A stretch of DNA of 26,206 bases from Cladosporium sp. IMV 00045 (lineage: Eukaryota; Ascomycota; Dothideomycetes; Cladosporiales; Cladosporiaceae), in NCBI GenBank assembly GCA_001931905.2, contig MSJI02000677.1:1-26206 (forward strand), read 5' to 3'. Numbering within the stretch: position 1 is the first letter of the stretch; the number at the start of each line of letters is the position of its first letter. A program made the translations under genes and the position numbers. Below, in pieces: positions 8,088-17,658 of this stretch. The notes beneath the pieces are model-generated. The model was not told where the DNA came from. It did no database searches and saw nothing but the letters and a program-made list of their open reading frames with translations.

Positions 8088-11058
8088 CGACGACGTGTTT
8101 GACTACCTGTTCGTCCTCGAGACCTGGTACGTCGAGCACGCAGTACGCTGCGTGGATCCAAGGGTCATCGCGACTACAGACATTCCGTCTTCTCCACCCA
8201 TATCTGGTCACCATCCTGGTGGAATCATGTTGCTTGGCACGCCTCGAGCCAGAGGTTGGCTGAGAGGGCCTGCTGTCTCGTGCGGACAGGAAGCCATCAC
8301 CGTCCCTACCAGCCACGGTCGCCTGGCGGGCGTTTATCTTCCACCTCGCCTGTCACCCGAGCAAGTCAAAGTGGCGTTGGATGCGATGGTAGACTCCGAC
8401 ATCATCCTTGGCGATGTCAACACTCGTTTCGACGGACTGACTTTGCAACACGGGTCTCCGGGGCCTTCTTCACGGCTGGAGGTCTTTCGCCGATGGATGG
8501 ACGGTAACCCTCTAAACCACGTCATGCCAACAGGTGACAAACGATTCATCGCCGGCTCGCCTTGTGAGACTATGTTGAACGTCGATCATTGCTTCGTGCG
8601 GGATGGCCTGCGATCACATACATTGCAGCTCCCTGGCACAAGAGGCCTTGGCATAGTGAGCGATCATCGCTACGTTCTCTCCCTGAGCTTGGGCGGTGTC
8701 GCGTGTGAGGAAAAGAAAACTCTGCGGCTCCCACGCTATCGTATCGGCCTGTTGAGTGACCAACTGCGCGCGGATGCCGTTCGTCGCGAGTGGGGCCGTC
8801 GCACTGAGCATAGGCGTGACCTGCTGCGATTGACGTCCGATGTCGAGCGACGCAGCGCCCAGATCGTTGCGGTGTGTCAGCAAGTGAGCGAAGCCGCCTT
8901 GGGCAAGAGACCAGACAAGCGAAGGAGATATCAAACAAGAAAGGGACCCAACGGTAGTCGGTCTGTAGGTGCAGAGGATGACGCAAGTATCCTCGGCAGC
9001 ATCAGACTGTACAAGCGTGCGGCTCGCTCTTCGCAGGAGAATGGCCCTTTGTTGCCCACTGCCAGTGCGCGCCTGAAGGGTCTGACCGCAATCGAGGAGG
9101 TGGCGGCTGGACTGTCTGAACGTTTCTCATCAGGTTCGCCCGGCTTCGCGACTCTCGACGATGCATTTGAGTCGGACGGTGCAACCCAGGATTACGTTTC
9201 GGTCGAAGAGATCGTCGCAGAGCTTCAACACCAAGACTCTAACAAGGCCTGTGGTATTGATGGCGTCCACATCCGTCTGATGCAAACATTGGCTTCGACA
9301 TCTTTCGTCCACGTCCTTGCGGCACTGTACAACTCCTGTATCAGATATGCAAAGACTCCTTGTGCTTGGAACGACACCATGGTATGTCTGATCGTCAAAG
9401 ACCACACTCGGCCGAAGGATGCGGACAACGTCAGGCCCATCACATTGATCGGAATGTTCCGCAAAGTCTTCGAACGTTTGCTTCTCCGCCGCTTCGATGC
9501 TGCTGGCTGGGCGAGGGTACAGCCGACTCAGGCAGGCTTCCGCAGCCATTACTCGACTTGTGTCAATGCTGCCGTCCTCCACGCCCTTTTGGAGTCCCGT
9601 CGGATCACACATGTGGTCTTCCTCGATTTCAAGGCTGCCTTCGATGTGGTCGATCACGCTCTTCTGTTGGACATCCTCCGTCGACGAGGTTGTCCGCCGA
9701 GAATGCAAGGCTTGATTGCGAGCCTGACATTCCACCACATCCGTTCTCGTATCCTCTCTGATGGTGAAGCTTCGGATTGGTTCTCCCGAAGCAAGGGCGT
9801 TCTCCAAGGATCGCCGCTTTCCCCATACCTCTTCAACATCTTCGTGGATGGACTCCTGGAAGATCTCAACGATAGTGCCACGATTGTTCCTCGATCGCTC
9901 TTCTACGCAGACGACGGTACATTACTCGCCTCCAGCTCTTCCGAGGTTCAGCGATTGTTGGATATCGTCGCGGCCTGGTCCGCTCAGCATCGCATGACTC
10001 TCAACGTGAAAAAGTGTGGCTACATTGCCCCGCCAGATGACCGAGCGCAGGTACATTTAGGCGATGAAGCACTTCCGCGACTACAAGAGTACCCGTACCT
10101 TGGGTTTCCCATGACTGGCTCCGGCATTGACTTCAGTAAGCACTTGACCAGGCGCCTTGATCAAGCCTGCGGTCGTGCAACCTTCCTGTCGTTACACTCA
10201 GACCGTTGGGGTCCAGCTCACCGTCTCCGCATCTACCGGCAATATCTCGCTCCCATGTTCGAATACGGTGCTCCCCTTGTGGCTTCGTACGCGGAAAGAT
10301 ACTCGAAGATATGGAAGGTGGCGGAAGATGCTGTGAAAAAGCTTACGGGCTGGATTGCAGGATACACATCGAACAGTCACCTCACGAGAAACATACTAGG
10401 CCTACAGTCCTTACCTGATCGTTTCGCGAACTTGAAGACGACCTTTCAAGTAGTCATCCGTCAAAGCTCGAACGAGAGTCCCCTAAAGGCTCTGCGAGGC
10501 TTGCACTGGCAGTCGAGCTCTCTCTACAGATGTCTCACCAACGATCAGACATTCCACCAATACTTGGACTCCCAGTACGACATCCCAGCGGAACAGGAGA
10601 AGATAAAGACTGCGGTCCGCGTATTCCTCCGCGAGCGGCAAGATGCCACCCTTGCTCGTGAAGCACAGCGAAGAAAGCTCACCCGCCTGATCCCATCGAA
10701 CAGTCGCTTGACACGCGGCATGAGAGGAGCGGACTCCATCTTGAGCGCACCTCGCATCTATCAGAAGCACTTCTTGCAATACCGCCGTGGCACCTACAAT
10801 GCATGTCAAAAGTGTGTGTGTAACAACGTGCCCATCTTCCATCGTGGACACGAAGCTTGTTGTCGAACGACTGGAACGTCGTGGCTTAGCAAAAAAGAAC
10901 AAAGAGCCAAATCTCGCATTCAGGCGGTCCTCGGCACTAAGCTCCAACTTACAGATGTCGACTTCCTACTCAACACCAGAAAATTCGACCGTGCGCACGC
11001 TATCTTACAACACATCACGAAGACGCTTGCCGAGGCAAATCCATCTACAACTTCATAG
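7765..11058 (+). CDS. LINE ORF2: APE-type endonuclease and reverse transcriptase
   Basis: The frame allows 1097 aa, but the real start may be a later ATG (7831 or 7906) or a frameshift from ORF1. The endonuclease has LNVQG (about residue 88), LETW (about 119), GDVN (about 217), NVDHCFV (about 273) and SDHRY (about 299), covering the expected EEP catalytic set. The RT runs from about 480 to 800, with LDFKAAFD (about 620), QGSPLSPYLFN (about 680) and FYADD (about 713) holding the catalytic aspartates. Near the C-terminus CQKCVC...HRGHEACC (about 1013-1032) looks like a zinc finger, typical of ORF2 ends. It nicks target DNA and copies the RNA there (target-primed reverse transcription). No internal stop is seen. 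Confidence 0.92.
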   Translation: MTRSSSSPHPRRPKLLCGLSRPMSPVPIPLPTPSVLSSAASSKRPTRMAAARSAKRQRGSASPPTSKGNDRGETSRRSARGPRPLRVGCLNVQGLPNHKWSAVTKLIDDDVFDYLFVLETWYVEHAVRCVDPRVIATTDIPSSPPISGHHPGGIMLLGTPRARGWLRGPAVSCGQEAITVPTSHGRLAGVYLPPRLSPEQVKVALDAMVDSDIILGDVNTRFDGLTLQHGSPGPSSRLEVFRRWMDGNPLNHVMPTGDKRFIAGSPCETMLNVDHCFVRDGLRSHTLQLPGTRGLGIVSDHRYVLSLSLGGVACEEKKTLRLPRYRIGLLSDQLRADAVRREWGRRTEHRRDLLRLTSDVERRSAQIVAVCQQVSEAALGKRPDKRRRYQTRKGPNGSRSVGAEDDASILGSIRLYKRAARSSQENGPLLPTASARLKGLTAIEEVAAGLSERFSSGSPGFATLDDAFESDGATQDYVSVEEIVAELQHQDSNKACGIDGVHIRLMQTLASTSFVHVLAALYNSCIRYAKTPCAWNDTMVCLIVKDHTRPKDADNVRPITLIGMFRKVFERLLLRRFDAAGWARVQPTQAGFRSHYSTCVNAAVLHALLESRRITHVVFLDFKAAFDVVDHALLLDILRRRGCPPRMQGLIASLTFHHIRSRILSDGEASDWFSRSKGVLQGSPLSPYLFNIFVDGLLEDLNDSATIVPRSLFYADDGTLLASSSSEVQRLLDIVAAWSAQHRMTLNVKKCGYIAPPDDRAQVHLGDEALPRLQEYPYLGFPMTGSGIDFSKHLTRRLDQACGRATFLSLHSDRWGPAHRLRIYRQYLAPMFEYGAPLVASYAERYSKIWKVAEDAVKKLTGWIAGYTSNSHLTRNILGLQSLPDRFANLKTTFQVVIRQSSNESPLKALRGLHWQSSSLYRCLTNDQTFHQYLDSQYDIPAEQEKIKTAVRVFLRERQDATLAREAQRRKLTRLIPSNSRLTRGMRGADSILSAPRIYQKHFLQYRRGTYNACQKCVCNNVPIFHRGHEACCRTTGTSWLSKKEQRAKSRIQAVLGTKLQLTDVDFLLNTRKFDRAHAILQHITKTLAEANPSTTS

Positions 11059-11062
11059 TTGC

Positions 11063-11187
11063 AGGTCCTAAGCATGACGGTAAACTGCTTGTCGAGTCCT
11101 AAGTACGACGGTAAACTGCTTGTCAGTCCTGGGCACGACGATAAACTGCTCGTCAGTCCTGAGTATGACGGTAAAAGATTCGGTGTC
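11063..11187 (+). repeat. Four 30-bp tandem repeats at the LINE 3' end
   Basis: Units of AGTCCTAAGTACGACGGTAA type followed by ACTGCTTGTC begin near 11063, 11095, 11125 and 11155. The fourth diverges, and decayed ACGACGGTAAAA remnants follow to about 11250. They start five bases after the ORF2 stop. Short 3'-terminal repeats are common in LINEs and may be the RT recognition region. Confidence 0.75.
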
Positions 11188-11250
11188 ACAGGCACGACGG
11201 TAAAAGGCCTACAACGTTCGGACGCAGTGAGTGTGAGCGTGTGGTGACCC

Positions 11251-11986
11251 ACGATAAAAGGTCCGGACCGGTGCCGCACTGAACGATCAACTCTATTCAG
11301 ACCGCCCGTCTGTGGGGTCCGTCTTACAACGGGCTTCACGGTCGCCCGTGTTGAACTCGGGGAGTCATCACGGGAGAACTGGTACCTCTGCAGAGCAGTG
11401 GAAGATGGACGCTGGTGCGTCTGTCGAAGGAAGCGAAACCTCCTGGTCGATCGGACTAGCTTTGATGTCCCGACTGAAACCGCGCAGGGAATATTGCGTT
11501 CCCGCCCCAAGTATGTCTGGATATCTGTCAACCCCTCTTCTTACGGTGTGAGCACGAAGGAGAGCTGGAGATAGTCGATATACCCCGGCAACGGTGCTCG
11601 GGTTACAGCATCTGGCGATTGTTGGAGACACACACCTCAGTCGTCGCCTGGGCCGGTCTCTTGATGGAAGGACTGATAGTGGATGGATTGGCTGGTGCCG
11701 TCCTGACGTTGAACTATCAGTCAGGGAAGTCGGACTGTTCCAACCAGTGGACAACCTCGTCTGCCTTGGCGGGAATACAGGACGAGTGCGTTTAAAAATG
11801 GAATCACTGGGAAACAGGATCGGTACGAAAGAGCACCCCTTTTGCCTCAGCATCGTGGAACTCTTTTCGTGAACCTCTCAGAGGAGCGTCGACACCGGAA
11901 TGCGCCCCCCTCTGGAAGACACTCTCGTGGAAACAAGGGCTCGCATTTTGTCGCGTATCGGATCAGGTGTAAAGGTAGACTAGCCT
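11251..11986. other. Intergenic, no supported gene
   Basis: Several open frames of up to about 160 codons exist on both strands, but none has domain signals or splice-compatible neighbours. The stretch links the LINE tail to the TA target site of the decayed pogo element. Confidence 0.45.
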
Positions 11987-11988
11987 TA

Positions 11989-12031
11989 ACGTACTTGGCA
12001 AGCGAGTGGGTCAGGCAAGCGAGTGGGTCAA
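11989..12031 (+). repeat. Left terminal inverted repeat of the decayed pogo element
   Basis: It is 43 bp and pairs with 14540-14582 with a single mismatch at base 11 (C against A). Two direct copies of AAGCGAGTGGGTCA lie inside. Confidence 0.85.
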
Positions 12032-12104
12032 GATTTGGCATAGTCTACCTTCAACCATTCATTACACAACCAATATTGAAGATATAGAGATAAAAACAAA
12101 TGCA

Positions 12105-14481
12105 TTACAAACTACAGAACCCAATAGTATGTCCAACTTTACCACATTTGCTACACTTTGGTAGTACCATTTTGGCAGCCCTTCTTGGCAGCCAGCTTGT
12201 TGAAACTGAATCCTCATCTTCGTTATTATTGTCTGATTGCTCCCCAACCCTACGTTCTTGAATGGCTTCCTGGGCATCGTCAACAGCCATAGACCCTTCC
12301 TTCTGAATGGATCCAGTTTTGCGTGCCCTCTTCTTCTTTTGGTACTGATTTTCAGCTCGAAGAGCAGCGTTCTCAGCCATCAAAAGCGCCTTCTCGTGCA
12401 CCACACTCTCAAAGCCTTTCAGAAGCTGTTGGAACGGCTTTTCAGCTGAAGAAGCTGATGACCTCCTTCGTTTGCGACTCTCTGTCAATACTAGCTGGCT
12501 TTGCCGCCTGATTTGGGGTAGAGTCTTTGGTGTTTGGGGGTTCCAAGATGTCTGGCTACTTTGTGGTGAAGGAGTGGCTTCAATGATCGGTCCAAGCTTA
12601 TCTAGCACTCTCTCTGGATCAAATGGAACAAGGCCAGTTGCTTTGAAGCCAGAAGTAATGGTTTCAGTTGTCATTACTTGTCAGTGGGCTGTAAGGAAGG
12701 CAGGAAGGAATTCTTCCTTTGTGATATGGTTAATGCCAAGCCTCATCTTCATCTCAATCTGAGAGCTGTACACCTTCTTCAACAGGCCAAAACAGCTTAC
12801 ATCTAAAGGCTGAAGGATGTGAGATGTATGGGCAGGCATACACAAAGCTAGAATGCAGTTCTGAAGGCAGAAGTCACGAAATTCGGCTGTTTGGTGGCTT
12901 CCATGGCCATCAAAAATCAAGTGCCTCCATTTGCCCTTGCATTTCTTCGTATTTTCGTGGAAGTGCTGCATCCATTCGAGGCCTAGCTTGTTGTTGGTCC
13001 ATCCATTGTCACTAACAGCGATTTTCCAGCTAAATGGAATGCCAGTTTGGTACCATGTCGCCTGATGAAGCTTGCTGTCAAAGATGATGAACAGAGGGAT
13101 TGCCTGCCCTTTTGCGCTAATTGCCTCGATTGCTGTAACCCACTTCCGGTTCCCTGGCTGCTTTGTCCTTGGTCTACCCTTCCTATCTGAAGTTGTGATC
13201 ACTTTGGGAGTGGAAATAACACCCATTTGGAAGCCAGTTTCATTGAAGTTGAAGATGTCTTCCTCAAGAACGCCATACTTCGCAATTGTGTCTCCCACCA
13301 GCTTGAACCACAAGCTAATCAGCTTTGGATCCTCGACTTCTGCTCTTTGGATATCAAACTTCCGATTGTATACACTTGACAGCTCTGGATGGCGTTTAAC
13401 AAAGTTGGCAACCCATTTTGCAAGCTTGGCGATGGTACGCATACCCAATAACAGGCCCTACCCTGTACGTACCCTTTAAGAAAATCGCTGTTCGTTAAGC
13501 CTTTTGGCTGTTCGGGTGTGCCACAAGCGGTCACGTGACATTGTTTCAGCATGTTGATCGAAGGATAAGAGGACACGACAGCACTCCATTCGTTCACGTA
13601 TAAGTCGAGCTTGGCAGTTGAAGAGGTTCGCACCTGGTAGGTCTCTATAGACTAGTGACAATACTCTCATCGATGAGCGAACTGATGAGCCAGCTCTCGA
13701 GGCACTCTTAGCTTGCATACTCCTGTTTGGGGGTGTTGCATGTCGTCACATGTTCGAAACCCCTTCCCTCTTGTTCGCTAAGCCATTCAGCATACATCAT
13801 CCGACGACGTATCAATGCCAGCTATTGCAGAGCACCTCAAATGCCGTGTTATTACTGCTGGAGCTCTCTCGTAGTGCACGCGTCAATCGACCGCGCTTCG
13901 TCGTGGATCACTCGGCCGAATAATTTCCCCGACACCATGGACTCAGGGTAGGGGTTGGGGCGACGCTCGAATCCGACATTCTCGACGAAACATCCTTTCA
14001 AGCACACAAAATCAGCTAGCCAGAAGTATTACTCATCGGCTAGACATTGTGTCATAGTGTTCGTTAAGGAAATGTCCTGTTCAGTTCTCTACCCTTTAAG
14101 AAAATCCCTACCCGCACAGGGTACCCTTTAGTGTTCGTACCATTAGCAAGCTTGCCATTTTGTGCCGACCTTTTCAGGGCTGGCTGGATTCTTTGTATCC
14201 AGCATTGTATTGGCCACCCCTTCAACAATTGCGCGCTGGGGAGGGCATCCGTCAGCTGATAGCTGGAGTATCTTTCGGAGAAGGAGTTGCTCTTCGTTAT
14301 TTGTGAATTTCCGAGAGTTTGCACTTGTTTCGGCTCGTGAGAAGACCCCAAGGTGTCTTCAGCAAAGGGTCTCAAAAGGGACGTCTTAGGCGTTAGCTGC
14401 AGCTCGAAGGGATGGGACTTGGTGGATAATATATGCTTGAAGAGCTAAAGAAATACGTCCCTCAGTTTCAGAGGACACTGT
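12105..14481 (-). pseudogene. Fot/pogo (DDE_1) transposase, multiply inactivated
   Basis: Read on the minus strand from about 14481, the N-terminal HTH and CENP-B-like DNA-binding part is recognisable (SLRAAANA, then SRAETSANSRKFTNNEEQLL). It is broken by in-frame TAA (14388-14386) and TGA (14361-14359), and no ATG opens this frame. A MITE (13421-14154) then splits it at the GTKW/VANF join. The catalytic core 13412-12684 keeps IFDGHGSH and LQPLDVSCF with 35 residues between the aspartates. The first catalytic Asp is Asn (FNETGF, codon 13244-13242). A TGA at 12683-12681 sits in frame before MTTETITSGFKATGLVPF. The C-terminus has a zinc knuckle, CSKCGKVGHTIGFC. Two stops are CGA-to-TGA type and the Asp loss is G-to-A, which suits RIP-like mutation. 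Confidence 0.9.
13421..14154. mobile_element. 734-bp hAT-like MITE nested in the pogo transposase
   Basis: The element is bounded by perfect 8-bp duplications CCATTTTG at 13413-13420 and 14155-14162. Its ends are imperfect inverted repeats: CAAGCTTGGCGATGGTACG on the left and CAAGCTTGCTAATGGTACG on the right when reversed. A 16-bp subterminal motif ACCCTTTAAGAAAATC occurs near both ends in direct orientation (13471 and 14091). No coding frame is credible. Removing it plus one duplication restores GTKWVANFVKRHPEL in the transposase. The 8-bp duplication fits hAT; the autonomous partner is unknown. Confidence 0.8.
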
Positions 14482-14539
14482 AACCAAACATTGTTGCGTA
14501 ATAAGAAGATGAAGGTGAAGGACGCGACGCGCGCGCGTT

Positions 14540-14582
14540 TTGACCCACTCGCTTGCCTGACCCACTCGCTTTCCAAGTACGT
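14540..14582 (-). repeat. Right terminal inverted repeat of the decayed pogo element
   Basis: This is the inverse of 11989-12031, followed by the TA target copy at 14583-14584. Confidence 0.85.
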
Positions 14583-14584
14583 TA

Positions 14585-15304
14585 GAACTCAGTCAATGAA
14601 CCCCTAACCCTAAACCCAAACCCTCAGATACCTATTTTTAGAAATTAGGGCTCCAACTGAGGTCCGTCTAAGAGATATCAAGATGTTTTCACATTTTGTA
14701 TTAGATGTATTCATAAAAAGTATTTCTTGTATATAAGTCTTTGCCCTCAGTCTGACATTCGCGGCGTTATTCATTTTCTAAGAACTGCCCCCGAAATTCA
14801 TGAGGGTAAGATCGAAAGTTAGGGCACCCCACCTTGAAATCTTAAGGAGTAGGGGTCTAAATTTCTGCCCCCACCCCACCCCAGTGTTGAAGTTACAAGG
14901 TAGTGAGGGACTTTTGCGGGGCCGTGGCTCACAGCACAAAACACACTCCTTGCTCCGCCCCACTGACGTCAGTCATCCCGCACAAACCGCGCAGTGGCGG
15001 TATCTAAGTCGATACAGGAACGTTAGTAACGTTGAGTTACGTTGCCACCGTCTTCGCTCTGCGTGGCATGTGGGGAGTTTGCTCAATTCTCCGTGCTCCA
15101 TTTTTCATTTCTCGTTGCTCTGCAGGTACTAAAACTAGCATTATAACTTTTTCAAGTTACTCTCTCTTTGCGAATACTTGTTAACATCCCAGCCTTGGCC
15201 TGACCGCTACGACCCAGACGCGTCATAGATCCAGAGAAGGCCGAAATAGTGGCCGGTGAAGCGACCAAGCGCTTTCAACCTTACTTGACTTGCTCTTTCA
15301 AGAC
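14585..15304. other. Intergenic; upstream region of the copper-fist gene
   Basis: No gene is supported. A short degenerate telomere-like run, CCCTAACCCTAAACCC, lies at 14602-14617, and A/T-rich DNA follows to about 14780. The right part should hold the promoter of the copper-fist gene, but I could not assign a definite site. Confidence 0.4.
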
Positions 15305-16582
15305 ATGATCCTGAAGGAAGACGGCAGCAAGTGGGCATGTCGGCCTTGTCTTATAGGACATCGCGTCGGCAGATGTAGCCATACTGGTGCCTTTTGCCTT
15401 TGCCTTCTTGGCCACATTCATCACTGACCACACCTCCCAGGTCGAGAACTCGTTCGTGTACCCTACAAAGGCCGACCGGTCACGCAGTGTCAACACTGTC
15501 GCCTCGAGCGCAAGAAGCGATCTGCTCATATCAAGTGTAGCTGTGCAGATACCAGCAGGCTGCATCACGCCAAGGAAAATTGTCTTCACCTAGCCGCGGG
15601 TGGAGAGAGCGCTCGGGCTGCGTCCCATGACCGAACCGATGCAGAACGCCATACGGGTGGGGACATTGCACATCTCATCGCCATAGCAGAGCAGCAAGGG
15701 TGCTGCTGCCGTCACGGAGGCAAATGCTCCTGTGCTATCTTCTTGAGGAAACCCAGCGAGAGCCCAAAGAGCTTCATACACCACCCACTGGCGGAGACGG
15801 CGAGCTTTGATAGTACTACCACTGTTTCGACTCCTGCTCACAACCAGCCTGTGCATCGTAACAAGTCTCATGCGTCCGACAGCAGCATGCTGTACCATCC
15901 TTCGACAACCCAACTGCACACCAGCCAGGAAAGGTCTATAACGACTGACAGGTCTGTTGGCGACCTGGCGCGGGCCCAGACGACTCAAAATACGTCTACC
16001 ACAAAAGAGACCTTCGAAACAGCGGCGCTCTGTCAATTCCCAGATCTTGCTGATAATACTTCTTTGGAGGCATTGCCTTCGCACGAGTCCATTGACATTT
16101 CTCCCTGGAGTTGGTCGATGCTGGACGATGTTAATCGAGTGGTCCGGCCTGCGACCGGAGCTACGTCATCATTCATGCCACTCGAGGCCAACGAACTTTC
16201 GTCGAATACCAATTCAAATAGCCTTGCTGTTTGGGAAGGTGTTGGTGATATCGATTTGAACACCGTGGAGCTGATCAATACGCCTCCATCGAACTGGGGG
16301 AGCATGCTGCCAGACTCCGTCCTAAATGCAGATATCGAAACAGACTATCTGGATTATGAGTGGCTCGGGACTTCCGACGATGCGCCGCAAGATGGACACA
16401 ATCTATCATCAATGGATATCCAACTCTGGCAAACGGCCAACTTCCCACCGACGTTACAACATCCTTCTAGCGGGTCTTCTGGCCTCTGTGATACTACCCA
16501 GCCACAATGGAGGTCTACTGATAGTGAAGATATCCTCGCGGAGCTATTCCCGCATAGAACAAACGGGAGCATGCCTATTTGA
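15305..16582 (+). CDS. Copper-fist transcription factor (Ace1/Mac1/GRISEA type)
   Basis: Nuclear regulator of copper-dependent genes. Exons are 15305-15386 and 15441-16582, joined over a 54-nt GT..AG intron, giving 407 aa. The N-terminal copper fist is complete. It has WACRPCLIGHRVGRCSH (C-x2-C-x8-C-x-H), the minor-groove motif KGRP, then QCQHCRLERKKRSAHIKCSC. After a linker of about 65 residues comes GCCCRHGGKCSCA, the Cys-rich motif of Ace1/GRISEA-like factors that binds Cu(I). The rest is Ser/Thr/Asp-rich with aromatic-acidic patches (DYLDYEWLG, EDILAELFPH), as expected of an activation domain. The start is the first ATG, which begins the domain as in the family (M-I-L). It lies upstream of, and in line with, a multicopper oxidase gene. 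Whether it acts in copper excess or starvation cannot be told. Confidence 0.9.
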
Positions 16583-17134
16583 ATCGTCGAACTTCGAACT
16601 GGCAAGTCACTACATCACGATAACAAGGCAATGCGGAAGTGGCTGCAAATGGGGAAAAAGTATGAAAAGGACAAGTGGGTCGCATCGGAAAGGCACTTTA
16701 ATTTGTTCACCATAAAATTTGCGTAGGCAACTCACTTGACTTTACTGCATGGGATGAATTGCGCAAATTTATTACTGGCATAACTTAGCCGAATACGAGT
16801 TATATACCATCGTTTGCTAAAGCCTAGGCCGCCGGCGGCAGCCGGCTGCGCGTCGTTTCCGTGTTTTCCAGGGGTTCGCACTAAATCTTATAACTCTGTT
16901 GCAGCGCGTTCACCGTGACCTCGTCACCGACCCCCACTAAAGTCGTGTGTTTGAGATATTGCTGGTATAGCCAATTTGAGGTGTTGTTCATTATTTTTCA
17001 CGTAGCTATTCTACACGATCTGTGGCAGTGTATGTCCAAGCGACATGTACACGGGGCCTTCAGGAGGTGCTTTCCACCATCTTCACTACTTCGCCTTTGC
17101 GCAGTCACTTTGGATCTACACATATTTTACGCAT
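16583..17134 (+). promoter_or_regulatory. Region between copper-fist gene and multicopper oxidase
   Basis: These 552 bp must hold the end of the regulator transcript and the oxidase promoter. A perfect 12-bp palindrome, GCAGCCGGCTGC, lies at 16838-16849; its GCTG cores resemble the core of Ace1-type copper sites, though the T-rich flank of those sites is missing. A TATATA run lies at about 16800-16805. No gene is seen. Assignment as a copper-responsive promoter is speculative. Confidence 0.3.
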
Positions 17135-17432
17135 ATGACCATGTTCCGTCTCGCGAGTCTCTCGCTGCTCAGCTTCATCACTGCGTCTACTTTGGCAGCA
17201 GTGCGCTCCTATAACTTCACCGTCCATGAAGGAGAAGCGGCGCCCGGTTCGTAGACGTAGCCAAATGGTCGATGTCCATGGTTAACGGCCTTACAGATGG
17301 ATTTTCCCGCCCGGTCTATTTGATCAACGGTCAGCATCCTGCTCCGCTCATCGAAGCCAACGAGGACGACACCCTCGAGGTTTTTGTGAAGAACGATCTC
17401 CCCGTCGAAACCACTATTCACTGGCATGGCAC

Positions 17433-17658
17433 TGACACGGGCTCAAGTAAGATGTTTCTCACAAAGTACTAGGCTATCTACCAAATTGTAAAGCTAAAGA
17501 AAAGACAGACTCCAGGTAGGGCGAGCATCCGCGCACATATACTGTGCAATGCTCGCCATGCAAGAATCGTACGATTCGCGTGGGTCACGTGCGTGGATCG
17601 TCCTCTAGACAAGGATATGCTATAGGCACAGCCTATATTCAAGGTGTAGCCTGTGACA
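17433..17658 (+). mobile_element. 226-bp LTR-like repeat, copy 2, in oxidase intron 2
   Basis: The copy has a clean 5-bp target duplication, GGCAC, at 17428-17432 and 17659-17663, and TG..CA ends. It differs from copies 1 and 3 only at 17578 (G for T). Without it the host intron is 54 nt, with a GCTAAC branch site and a GC rather than GT donor. The repeat carries a GTAAGA donor 14 bases in, at 17447. Confidence 0.85.

Larger units (their letters stand above)
7059..11240 (+). mobile_element. Non-LTR retrotransposon (LINE) with two overlapping ORFs
   Basis: The body is defined by ORF1 (7116-8087), ORF2 (7765-11058) and a 3' block of about 30-bp tandem repeats. The 5' boundary is uncertain, and no target duplication or poly(A) tail could be recognised. 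The endonuclease plus reverse transcriptase order is that of APE-type LINEs. I see no RNase H domain after the RT, unlike many Tad/I elements. Both frames are open over their full length, so this copy is recent or has escaped repeat-induced mutation. Confidence 0.7.
11989..14582 (-). mobile_element. Decayed Fot/pogo DNA transposon with TA target duplication
   Basis: The ends are near-perfect 43-bp inverted repeats beginning ACGTACTTGG, flanked by TA at 11987-11988 and 14583-14584, the pogo target rule. The element is 2594 bp, of which 734 bp is a nested MITE plus 8 bp of its duplication, so the parent was about 1.85 kb. The transposase lies on the minus strand and has at least three in-frame stops and a lost catalytic Asp. 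Each terminal repeat contains GGCAAGCGAGTGGGTCA-like units twice in direct order, presumably two transposase sites. Confidence 0.9.

Noticed and set aside
7628..8161. Antisense frame of 177 codons under LINE ORF1
   Set aside because: It is Arg/Ser-rich from GC bias, has no motif, and lies under two + strand LINE frames.
9130..9807. Antisense frame of 225 codons under the LINE RT
   Set aside because: The + strand carries unmistakable RT motifs at the same place.
11368..11853. 161-codon minus-strand frame after the LINE
   Set aside because: No recognisable domain, odd composition, and no supporting splice partners or promoter.
13319..13633. 104-codon frame spanning the edge of the nested MITE and the transposase
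   Set aside because: It runs across the insertion junction out of the transposase frame, so it is a by-product of the MITE.
13745..13770. GTTCGAAACCCC stretch as a tRNA T-arm
   Set aside because: No matching acceptor, D or anticodon arms are seen nearby, and it lies inside a MITE.
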